Positions 6,235-12,754 of a stretch of 13,908 nucleotides of DNA are shown one piece after another. The DNA lies in the NCBI GenBank assembly GCA_028291285.1, contig JAQGIJ010000651.1, positions 1-13,908 on the forward strand, in the 5' to 3' direction. Position numbers and translations under genes: made by a program. Source of the DNA: Phenylobacterium sp. (lineage in GTDB: Bacteria; Pseudomonadota; Alphaproteobacteria; Caulobacterales; Caulobacteraceae). The stretch's first letter is position 1, and every line of letters starts with the position of its first letter. The notes under the pieces are model-generated. The model made no database searches. It saw nothing but the letters and a program-made list of their open reading frames with translations, and had not been told where the DNA came from.

Positions 6235-6453
6235 ATGCAGAGCGACGATAAGGGATCCCCGCTGTCGGAGTACGAGAGCGCGCTGTTCGCCGCCGTGGCG
6301 GCGATCGTGCGGACCCTCCCGCCCGGACCGCACCGCGCCGTGCTGGCGGGGCTTCTGCAGGAGCAACGGACCGACTTCCTGCAGGACGGCAAGCCGGAGG
6401 CGGCCGCGCTGATGAGCCTGCTGGCCTCCTATGCGGCGACCGGAGACGCCTAG
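6235..6453 (+). CDS. Small hypothetical protein (72 aa)
   Basis: ATG 6235 is chosen because GGAGG lies six bases upstream; the frame is open further upstream, but that part is Pro/Gly-rich and starts without a ribosome-binding site. After a polar start (MQSDDKGSPLSEYESAL), the protein is helical: FAAVAAIVRTLPPGPHRAVL, then GLLQEQRTDFLQDGKPEAAA and LMSLLASYAATGDA. No signal peptide is evident, and the hydrophobic stretch at 18-26 is too short to span a membrane. It matches no family I can name. It is convergent with the MaoC-like gene, 23 bp from stop to stop, across a 10-bp tandem repeat. Confidence 0.68.
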   Translation: MQSDDKGSPLSEYESALFAAVAAIVRTLPPGPHRAVLAGLLQEQRTDFLQDGKPEAAALMSLLASYAATGDA

Positions 6454-6460
6454 AGGCGCC

Positions 6461-6485
6461 GCCGGCCTACGCCGGCCTATGCCGG
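6461..6485. repeat. 10-bp tandem repeat, 2.5 units
   Basis: gccggcctac (6461-6470), gccggcctat (6471-6480) and a partial gccgg (6481-6485) follow each other. The array fills the gap between two convergent genes and runs through the TAG stop of the MaoC-like gene (6479-6477). Slippage here could alter that protein's last residues. Confidence 0.7.
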
Positions 6486-6896
6486 GACGGCGACCTCGGC
6501 CTCGCCGACCACCAGCCGCTCGCCCTTGTCGTTCTCGCCCCAGACTTCGAGGCTGACGAACAGCTCGCCGTCCTCCTCGCGCACCGCAGTGACCTTGCCG
6601 CCCTCGGTGAGGGTGCGTCCGCGGATCCACGGCCGGCGGGACTGCATGCCCACCTTGACCACCCGGCCCACGTCCTCACCCACCCATTCCCTGAGCAGGA
6701 CGTGCATCAGGGCATGGATGAAGGGGCCCATGCCGATGGCGGCCTCGAAGCCCTCGTACTGGCCGACGGCGTCGTCCATGTGGTGGCCGGCGAACTCGTA
6801 GTTCACCGCGGCGTAGCGGTTCCAGTACTGGTAGTCGCCCGGGCGGCTGATGGTCGGGATCAGGAAGCCGGGCTGCAGCGTCGAACGGTCGATCAT
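6477..6896 (-). CDS. MaoC-like hotdog dehydratase subunit (139 aa)
   Basis: A single hotdog-fold subunit of the MaoC / R-specific enoyl-CoA hydratase group, acting on CoA thioesters in the cytoplasm. The central hotdog helix is visible as MGPFIHALMHVLLREWVG (56-73). It is preceded by a stretch with candidate catalytic residues, FAGHHMDDAVGQYEGF (35-50; His38, His39, Asp41, Asp42). The usual signature D-x-N-P-I-H is degenerate here, as in partner subunits of heteromeric hydratases. ATG 6896 follows GAGGAG, which overlaps the TGA stop of the upstream FAS1-like gene (11 bp gap), so the two are translationally close. The pair resembles the ChsH1/ChsH2 type arrangement, in which two different hotdog subunits form one enoyl-CoA hydratase. 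The assignment to that reaction is inferred. Confidence 0.82.
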   Translation of the reverse strand: MIDRSTLQPGFLIPTISRPGDYQYWNRYAAVNYEFAGHHMDDAVGQYEGFEAAIGMGPFIHALMHVLLREWVGEDVGRVVKVGMQSRRPWIRGRTLTEGGKVTAVREEDGELFVSLEVWGENDKGERLVVGEAEVAVPA

Positions 6897-6907
6897 GGCG
6901 CGGCTCC

Positions 6908-7441
6908 TCAAAGGTAGCGGATGAGATCGGAGCGCGAGGTGCGCACCCGCTCGCCGTTCTGGTTGGTCCAGGTCTCCTCGCGGGTGGTGAACAGCATCAG
7001 CCCCAGCCGCCCGCGTTTCTCGTGGTAGCCGGCGAGCTTGATCGCGCTTTTCATCACGTCGCCCGGGCGCATCCGCACCTTGGTGTATTCGACCACCAGG
7101 CCGGCGAAGATGTTCGCCTTGAACTCGGGACAGGGGACGCCGAGCTTCAGCTCCGGCCAGGGCCGCGCCGCCTCCGCACCCATGTCGCCGGCGGGCTCGG
7201 CGCGCATCCAGGCGAAGGGGTTGAATTCCTCCGGCGCGACGATACCGCCCCAGCGGGTGGCCTTGGCGTAGGCCTCGTCCCAATAGAGCTTCGGCGGCGT
7301 CTTCGGATAGTACATCGCCACCGCCCAGCGGCGGATGTCCGAGGCGTCGATCGGATAGGAGGTCGCCCATTCGTACTCGCGGCCGACGGCCGCGGCCATC
7401 TCGGGGCTGATGAGGGTGTCTTGCGTCATTGCGTCTGTCAT
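6908..7441 (-). CDS. FAS1-like dehydratase domain protein, MaoC family (177 aa)
   Basis: Second hotdog subunit of the pair, of the 'FAS1-like dehydratase' (MaoC N-terminal) type. Typical stretches are DASDIRRWAVAMYYPKTPP (32-50), LYWDEAYAKATRWGGIVAP (52-70, the substrate-entry segment), and the end TNQNGERVRTSRSDLIRYL, which is the conserved last strand of this family. It is expected to combine with the downstream MaoC-like subunit to hydrate an enoyl-CoA or dehydrate a hydroxyacyl-CoA. The start chosen is ATG 7441, because GGGAGGACGGA lies directly before it; an ATG at 7462 gives seven extra residues (MLEREDG) but lacks such a site. It is the first gene of the unit after the 72-bp gap that follows the CoA-transferase remnant. 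Confidence 0.85.
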   Translation of the reverse strand: MTDAMTQDTLISPEMAAAVGREYEWATSYPIDASDIRRWAVAMYYPKTPPKLYWDEAYAKATRWGGIVAPEEFNPFAWMRAEPAGDMGAEAARPWPELKLGVPCPEFKANIFAGLVVEYTKVRMRPGDVMKSAIKLAGYHEKRGRLGLMLFTTREETWTNQNGERVRTSRSDLIRYL

Positions 7442-7513
7442 TCCGTCCTCCCTTTCGAGCACCTTACCGGCTGCGCTCGCCAGAGCGCTAGGGGCGCGAA
7501 GCCCGGCGCCCGC

Positions 7514-8446
7514 TCAGCGGACGGCGCCCGCCGCCCGCAGGGCTGCGATCCCCTCGGCGTCATGGCCCCAGAGCGCCAGGATCTCGTCGGTGTGTTCCCC
7601 AAGTCCGGGCGCCAGCCGGTGCGGCGCGAGCTCCAGGTCGCTGATCCGGACGAGCCGGTCGATCTCCCGGACATTCCCCTTCTCGGGGTGGCAGACCTCC
7701 GCCACGCGGCCGTTGCGCCGCTGTTCCGGGTCGTTGAGGAACCGGTGGCTGAAGCCGCCATCCACCGGCTCGACGAGCCCCAGGCCAGAGCCCGCGGCGC
7801 GCGCCAGCCAGTCGGCGCTCTGTCTACGGGCGAAGCCGGCGCGGAGCAGGTCGGCCAGCGCCTCGCGGTTCGCCTCCCGCGCCTGGATCGTGGCGAAGCG
7901 CTCTTCCGCCAGGAGGCCGAGGCCGAGCAGCGTCTCCAGCCGGGCGATCTCCGCGTCTGTGCGCGCCGCCAGGCAGAGCCAGCCGTCGGCGGTCGGGTAG
8001 AGGCTCTCCAGCGCGCTGGTCCCGGATTGGGTCACGTCGAGGCGCTCGCCGCCGATGACCTGTCCGTCCGGGGCGCGGACGATGTGGGCCAGCAGGCTCA
8101 TGGCGGCGTTGAGCTGCGGGCTCTCGCAGGCCAGCGCCTGGCCGGTCGTGCGCCGAACGAGCAGGGCCAAGACCATGGCGATGGCGCCGGAGAGCCCGTT
8201 GCCCACGTCCTCGTTGGGCGAGGGCGGCATCGGCTCGTTGTACTGGCCGGCCACCTCGAAGGAGGCGCCCGAGGCGGTGGTGCTCTGGCTGGCGAAGAGT
8301 GACCTGCAACCGCGATAGGATTCGACGTCCACTCCGGAGAAGGAGAGGATTTCCGGATTCCGACAAGCCTTTGTTATTAGGATGGAAATACAGTCAATCA
8401 GGCCGTCCAAGCGTTCCTGACCGGATGCCGCCTGGTGGTGCGGCAC
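7514..8446 (-). pseudogene. CaiB/BaiF CoA-transferase, C-terminal half only (remnant)
   Basis: From about residue 60 of this frame (near 8270) to the stop at 7514, the product aligns without gaps of note to residues 538-789 of the 789-residue transferase on the other strand, at about 60% identity by eye. Shared strings include SGASFEVAGQYNEPMPP, CESPQLNAAMS and LVRISD. The Rossmann-type N-terminal half of the second transferase domain, and the whole first domain, are missing. The first ~60 residues (GTG start 8446) are unlike any transferase and may come from another gene. The position of the catalytic Asp is Asn, as in its paralogue's second domain. Codon use is still gene-like, so decay may be recent, or the half-protein may be expressed. 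It stands upstream of the dehydratase pair on the same strand. Confidence 0.7.
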
Positions 8447-8545
8447 ATACTTGAGCGCGTCGCTGTCGGCGAAACTTCGCTTGAGCGTCCAACCTCATCG
8501 AAAGAAGATCGATCCGGTACCGACCTAGCATCGCCCTAAGCGCAA
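8285..8545 (-). pseudogene. Possible TetR-family regulator remnant
   Basis: On the minus strand, the open frame from 8494 reads GWTLKRSFADSDALKYV, then ERLDGLIDCISILITKACRN. This recalls the third helix and following helices of a TetR repressor (pattern 'TLYRxFxSxxAL ... ERLxxLL'). In a neighbouring frame just upstream, RIDLLSMR resembles the 'LSMRxxA' segment that should precede it; a frame change and loss of about ten residues separate the two. It runs directly into the transferase half-copy. This is a pattern judgement without a search; the stretch could also be unrelated low-GC filler. Confidence 0.3.
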
Positions 8546-8599
8546 GCGTTGAATGCGACGGCTGTTCCGGCGGCAGGACAATAGGAAGCGAAACGGTAA
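8447..8599. other. Gap upstream of the fused CoA-transferase gene
   Basis: This 153-bp stretch must hold the plus-strand promoter of the transferase gene. It is less GC-rich than the flanks. AGGAAG at 8583-8588 is the likely ribosome-binding site, 11 bases from the ATG. TTGAAT followed by GACAAT has too long a spacer to call a promoter. On the minus strand it carries the possible TetR fragment. Confidence 0.35.
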
Positions 8600-10969
8600 A
8601 TGGGTCGACCTCTAGAGGGCTTGACGGTCATCGATTGCGCACTCGGAGCCGCTGGTCCGCGCGCCACGGGAATGCTGGCCGACTATGGCGCGGACGTCAT
8701 CTGGATTGAGCCGCCGGGTGGCGATCCGATGCGCCGTAGCGATCCGGGAGCCACATCCGTATTCAACCGCGGCAAGCGCGGCGCTGTGCTTAATCTGCGA
8801 GCCCCGGAAGACCTGGAGCGTGTGCGCGAGTTGGCCGCACGCGCTGACGTGTTCGTGGAGGCTTGGCGTCCCGGCGTCGCTGATCAGATGGGATTGGGCG
8901 CCGCCGAGCTGCAAAAGCGAAACCCGGCGCTCATCTACTGCTCCATTTCTGCCTTTGGCGCGCATGACACCAAGCGCGACTTCCCAGACCACGAGGCGCT
9001 GGTCCACGCCTTGATGGGCACCATGGCGCAACAGTCCGGCCACCGGGCGGGCCCGATCTTCCAAGGCCTCCCGCTCGCGACCACCGGCGCAGCTTATCTC
9101 GCGGTGCTGGGAATCCTGGCCGCCCTTTATCGGCGGATCGAGGACGGGGCCGGCCGCCGCGTGGAGACCTCGCTGCTCGACGGCCTTCTAGGCTTCCACT
9201 CCATGCAGTGGGGGGAGTCCGACGCCTCCATCGCCGCCTCGGGCCCGCCTCGGCCCAACGGGGACGTCATGTTGCGTCCGACGCTGCTGCGCATGGTGAC
9301 ACGGTCCTTCCTCTGCGCGGACGACACTTATCTTGGGGTCCACACACTGGCAAAAGGCGGCTTCGATCGTCTGATGGAGGTGCTGGGCCTCAGCGATCGC
9401 ATTCCTCCCACCGGGACTGGTGTCGACACCGCAGTGCTGCTGACGCCAGAGCAGGGCGAGATTCTCGAGGAGAACATACACCGTACATTCGCTCAGCAGC
9501 CGCGCGCCTACTGGGTCAAGCGTCTCTACGAGGCCGACGTCTGCGCCATCGAACACCTGTCGCCGACAGTGGTCTTCGATGACCCGCAGACCCGCCACAA
9601 TGACATGGTGATCACCATCGATGACCCCGTTCTAGGTCCCGTTGAACAGGCCGCGCCCGCGTTGCGTTTCGATGATCAGACCCCTCGGGTGGCGGGGCCC
9701 GCGCCTACCGTTGGGCAGCACACTGGCGAGGTGCTGGCCGCGCTCAACGGCCCGTCGGAGCCCTCTCGCTGGCGCTCAACCACCACCCGCGTCCCAGACC
9801 AGCGGCCGCTGCTAGACGGGGTGAAAATCGTAGACCTCGGCGCCTTCTACGCCGGGCCCTACGCGTCGCGACTGCTGGCGGACTTGGGCGCGGATGTGAT
9901 TAAAGTCGAGCCGACCATCGGCGATCAGATGCGCGGATTGGAGCGCGGCTTCTTCTCCGGCCAAGCGGGCAAGCGCTCGCTGGCGGCCAACCTGAAAGAC
10001 CCGGCCCTTGCCCCGGTGGTGAGGAAGCTGATCGAATGGGCCGATATCGTGCACCACAATATGCGCCCGGGCGCCGCCGAGCGGCTGGGGCTCGGAGCCG
10101 ACCAGGTGCGCGCGGCCAAGCCCGAGGCGATCTACCTGTTCTCGCCCGGATGGGGCTCCAGCGGGCCGCACATGCTGCGCCAGAGCTTCGCCCCCATGCT
10201 CTGCAACTTCTCGGGCGCCTCTTTCGAGGTGGCTGGGCAGTACAACGAGCCAATGCCGCCGGTAGGCAACGAGGACTCCGGCAACGGCATGGCCGGAGCC
10301 ATCGCCATGCTGATGGCGCTCCTGGTGCGCCGCGCGGGCGGGCCGGCTTTTTCCTGTGAGAGCCCCCAGCTCAACGCGGCGATGAGCATGATGTCGCACG
10401 TGGTGCGCAAAACGGGCGGCGAGATCATCGGCGCTGAGCGGCTGGACGTCACTCAGTCCGGGATCCGCGCCCTTGAAAGCCTCTACGAAACCACGGACGG
10501 CTGGGTTTGCCTCGCGGTCCGGACCGACGCGGAGATCGCCGAGCTTTCGGCGCGACTGGGCGTGGAGATCATGGGTGATCCTCGCTTTGCCGACGTGGAG
10601 GCGCGCGATGCCCATCGCGACGAGCTCGCCGACCTCCTGCGCACCGCCTTTGAGACGCGTGCGACGGCGGACTGGTTGACGGCGTTCGAGGGCTCGGTGG
10701 TCGGCTTGGCGGAGCCGGCGGACGCAGGCTTCGTCCATGCGTATCTGAACGACCCGGAACAACAGCGCCTGGGCCGGGTAGCCCATGTCCGCCACCCGGA
10801 AAAGGGCGAGGTGCGGGAGATCGGGCGCCTCGTGCGGATCAGCGACGCCGAGATCGTCCCCCACCGGCTGGCGCCGGGTCTCGGCGCCCACAGCGACGAG
10901 ATCCTCCAGTTGGTCGGCTGCACGGCCTCAGAGATCGCCGGGTTCCGCGCCCTCGGGAGCATACTCTAG
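8600..10969 (+). CDS. Tandem-fused class III CoA-transferase, CaiB/BaiF family (789 aa)
   Basis: Transfers CoA between acyl groups in the cytoplasm, probably activating the locus's growth substrate. Usual family members have about 400 residues and form interlocked dimers; here two copies are fused. Domain 1 is residues 5-385: LEGLTVIDCALGAAGPRATG, then ADYGADVIWIEPPGGDP, and SLLDGLL with Asp194 at the position of the catalytic Asp (Asp169 of formyl-CoA transferase). Domain 2 is about 404-789: GVKIVDLGAFYAGPYASRLL, ADLGADVIKVEP, and SPQLNAAMS, with Asn592 at that position. So probably only one half carries the aspartyl nucleophile. ATG 8600 has AGGAAG upstream and directly precedes the domain. 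It runs opposite to its neighbours. Its stop overlaps that of the NMO-like gene by 4 bp through a shared CTAG. Substrate unknown. Confidence 0.9.
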   Translation: MGRPLEGLTVIDCALGAAGPRATGMLADYGADVIWIEPPGGDPMRRSDPGATSVFNRGKRGAVLNLRAPEDLERVRELAARADVFVEAWRPGVADQMGLGAAELQKRNPALIYCSISAFGAHDTKRDFPDHEALVHALMGTMAQQSGHRAGPIFQGLPLATTGAAYLAVLGILAALYRRIEDGAGRRVETSLLDGLLGFHSMQWGESDASIAASGPPRPNGDVMLRPTLLRMVTRSFLCADDTYLGVHTLAKGGFDRLMEVLGLSDRIPPTGTGVDTAVLLTPEQGEILEENIHRTFAQQPRAYWVKRLYEADVCAIEHLSPTVVFDDPQTRHNDMVITIDDPVLGPVEQAAPALRFDDQTPRVAGPAPTVGQHTGEVLAALNGPSEPSRWRSTTTRVPDQRPLLDGVKIVDLGAFYAGPYASRLLADLGADVIKVEPTIGDQMRGLERGFFSGQAGKRSLAANLKDPALAPVVRKLIEWADIVHHNMRPGAAERLGLGADQVRAAKPEAIYLFSPGWGSSGPHMLRQSFAPMLCNFSGASFEVAGQYNEPMPPVGNEDSGNGMAGAIAMLMALLVRRAGGPAFSCESPQLNAAMSMMSHVVRKTGGEIIGAERLDVTQSGIRALESLYETTDGWVCLAVRTDAEIAELSARLGVEIMGDPRFADVEARDAHRDELADLLRTAFETRATADWLTAFEGSVVGLAEPADAGFVHAYLNDPEQQRLGRVAHVRHPEKGEVREIGRLVRISDAEIVPHRLAPGLGAHSDEILQLVGCTASEIAGFRALGSIL

Positions 10970-11937
10970 GTCGTGCGATCGGCGAACCTCGGCCGGCTGC
11001 GCGCGGCCGCCCAGGCCGCCTCGTAGTCCTGCGTGAGCGCGGACACGAGCTCGGCCACCGACTGGACGCGGTCCACGCCGGAGACGGAATGGCCGGCGCT
11101 CCACAGGTCGGCCCAGCGGCGCGGCCCGTCGGCCCCGCCGCCGTAGATCTCCTTGGCCGTGCGCGGGCTGACGGTCTCGTCTAGCGTCGCCGGGTCCAGC
11201 CCCGCCCGCAGCAGGGCCGGCCGCAGAATACTCGTCTGCAGGCCGGTAAGCGCCTTGGTGACCAGGATGTCATCGAGGGAGCTGTCGACGAGCATGTTGC
11301 GATAGTCGTCGGACGCCGCGCTTTCGGTGGTGGCGATGAACCGGGTGCCCATGTAGCCGAGGTCGACGCCCAGGACCTCGGCCGCGCAGAGCGCGGCGCC
11401 GTCGCTCATGCCGCCCGCCAGTACGATCACCCCGTCGAACCAGTCGCGGACGGCGCGCACGAAGGCGAAGCTGTTGACCCACCCGGTCTGGCCGCCGGCC
11501 CCGGCGCTTAGCAGCACCAATCCGTCCGCGCCTGCCGCCGCCGCGAGCCGCGCATGCCGGAGCGAGCCCACGTCGGCGAAGACCAGGGCGCCGGCGTCGT
11601 GCAACCGCCCGATCACCGACCGCGGCGAGCCGACGCTGGTGATGACGATCTCCACCCTTTGGCGAACGAGGACGTCGAGCACCTCGTCCTGTGCGCCGCT
11701 GGCGATGATCAGGTTGCAGGCCCAGGGGGCGACGTCGGGCGCGGCCGCGAGCTCCGTCTCCATCTCCTCGATCGCCGCCTCGAGCTTCGCCGCCGTCGGA
11801 TAATTCGCAGCGGGGAACGAGCCAATCACCCCGGCCTTGCAGCACGCCGCGGCGAGCCGCGGCGTCGAGAACCGGAACATTGGCGCGGCGATCAGCGGCA
11901 GGCGCAGGCGCTGCGCAAGGGCTTGGGGCAGGCTCAT
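10966..11937 (-). CDS. Nitronate monooxygenase family flavoprotein (323 aa)
   Basis: An FMN-dependent TIM-barrel protein of the nitronate monooxygenase / 2-nitropropane dioxygenase family. Visible motifs are LIAAPMFR (15-22), the N-terminal flavin-binding segment; SAGAGGQTGWVN (144-155); VLAGGMSDG (172-180); and YMGTRFIATTES (195-206), the phosphate-binding region. In the third motif many family members have GGHxG with a histidine; here it is Gln150, so nitronate oxidation itself is doubtful. In catabolic clusters such proteins may act as flavin-dependent reductases or on acyl-CoA intermediates, but that is inference. ATG 11937 has GAGGG five bases upstream, which overlaps the stop of the enoyl-CoA hydratase gene (8 bp gap), so the two form an operon. 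Its stop codon overlaps that of the convergent CoA-transferase. Confidence 0.87.
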   Translation of the reverse strand: MSLPQALAQRLRLPLIAAPMFRFSTPRLAAACCKAGVIGSFPAANYPTAAKLEAAIEEMETELAAAPDVAPWACNLIIASGAQDEVLDVLVRQRVEIVITSVGSPRSVIGRLHDAGALVFADVGSLRHARLAAAAGADGLVLLSAGAGGQTGWVNSFAFVRAVRDWFDGVIVLAGGMSDGAALCAAEVLGVDLGYMGTRFIATTESAASDDYRNMLVDSSLDDILVTKALTGLQTSILRPALLRAGLDPATLDETVSPRTAKEIYGGGADGPRRWADLWSAGHSVSGVDRVQSVAELVSALTQDYEAAWAAARSRPRFADRTT

Positions 11938-11945
11938 CGCGGCCC

Positions 11946-12746
11946 TCAGTCGCTCCAGCCGGGCGGACGCTTCTCCAGGAAGGCCTTTGGGCCTTCGATG
12001 GCGTCGGTGTGGCCGAACACCAAGGCGGACATCTCCTTCTCGAAGATGAACGCCGCTTCCTCGTCCATCCTGCGGCCACGCATCACGCTCTCCTTGGTCC
12101 GCGCCACCGCATTGGGTGAGTTGGTGACGATCAGGTCGGCATACTCCATCGCCTTGGACATCAGGTTCTCATGAGGCACGACGCAGTTGACCAGTCCCAT
12201 CTGCAGCGCTTCCTGCGCCGTGATCCGCCGGCCGGTGAGCAGGATGTCCATGGCATGCACGAAGGGCACCTGCCGCGGCAGGCGCACGGTGCTGCCGCCG
12301 GCGGCGAAAAGTCCGCGGCAGACTTCCGGCAGGCCAAAGCTCGCCCGGTCCGACGCCACCCGGATGTCCGTGCCGAGCAGCATCTCCATCCCGCTGGCGA
12401 CGCAGAAGCCGTTCACCGCCGCGATGATCGGCTTATATATCGGGTTCTCCCGCAGCACCGCCTCGTTGCCGCTGGTCTCTCCCGGCGGCCGCGCCTGCCT
12501 GGCCTTGTCGCCTGTGATGCGCGGGATCAGGTTTTTCAGGTCCGCGCCCGAGCAGAAGCTGACGCCGACGCCGGTGATCACCGCCACCCGGATCGCTGAA
12601 TCGTCGCGTACGCGCCGCCAGTGGGCGGCCAACTCCTCGTAGGCCGGAAAGTCCATGGCGTTGCGCACTTCCGGACGGTCAATGACGATCAGCGCCTTCG
12701 CGCCCTCCACGGTAAGTCGTACGGCCAAGGCGTCCTCCTCTGGCAT
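11946..12746 (-). CDS. Enoyl-CoA hydratase/isomerase family protein (266 aa)
   Basis: A crotonase-fold enzyme acting on CoA thioesters, most likely adding water to an enoyl-CoA. The oxyanion-hole segments are FCSGADLKNL (64-73) and NGFCVASGMEM (112-122). Glu121 and Glu141 (in SFGLPEVCRGLF) stand at the two catalytic glutamates of classical hydratases, so hydration is favoured over other crotonase reactions. The length is normal. The start is uncertain: ATG 12746 follows the MFS stop by 8 bp without a ribosome-binding site, whereas GAGGAGGA lies inside codons 3-5, just before TTG 12728, which would give a protein six residues shorter. It sits between the MFS and NMO-like genes in one operon. 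Confidence 0.9.
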   Translation of the reverse strand: MPEEDALAVRLTVEGAKALIVIDRPEVRNAMDFPAYEELAAHWRRVRDDSAIRVAVITGVGVSFCSGADLKNLIPRITGDKARQARPPGETSGNEAVLRENPIYKPIIAAVNGFCVASGMEMLLGTDIRVASDRASFGLPEVCRGLFAAGGSTVRLPRQVPFVHAMDILLTGRRITAQEALQMGLVNCVVPHENLMSKAMEYADLIVTNSPNAVARTKESVMRGRRMDEEAAFIFEKEMSALVFGHTDAIEGPKAFLEKRPPGWSD

Positions 12747-12754
12747 CTGTGGGT

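Noticed and set aside
7022..8302. A 426-codon plus-strand frame opposite the dehydratase and transferase-remnant genes
   Set aside because: It has no recognisable motif, and the minus-strand frames there give clear MaoC and CaiB family sequence.
9812..10891. A 359-codon minus-strand frame inside the fused CoA-transferase
   Set aside because: It is antisense to strongly conserved CaiB motifs and is itself His/Arg-rich without motifs.
7514..10969. Terminal inverted repeats of a composite transposon
   Set aside because: The inverted arms are diverged coding paralogues at about 60% protein identity, with no transposase and no short target duplications seen.
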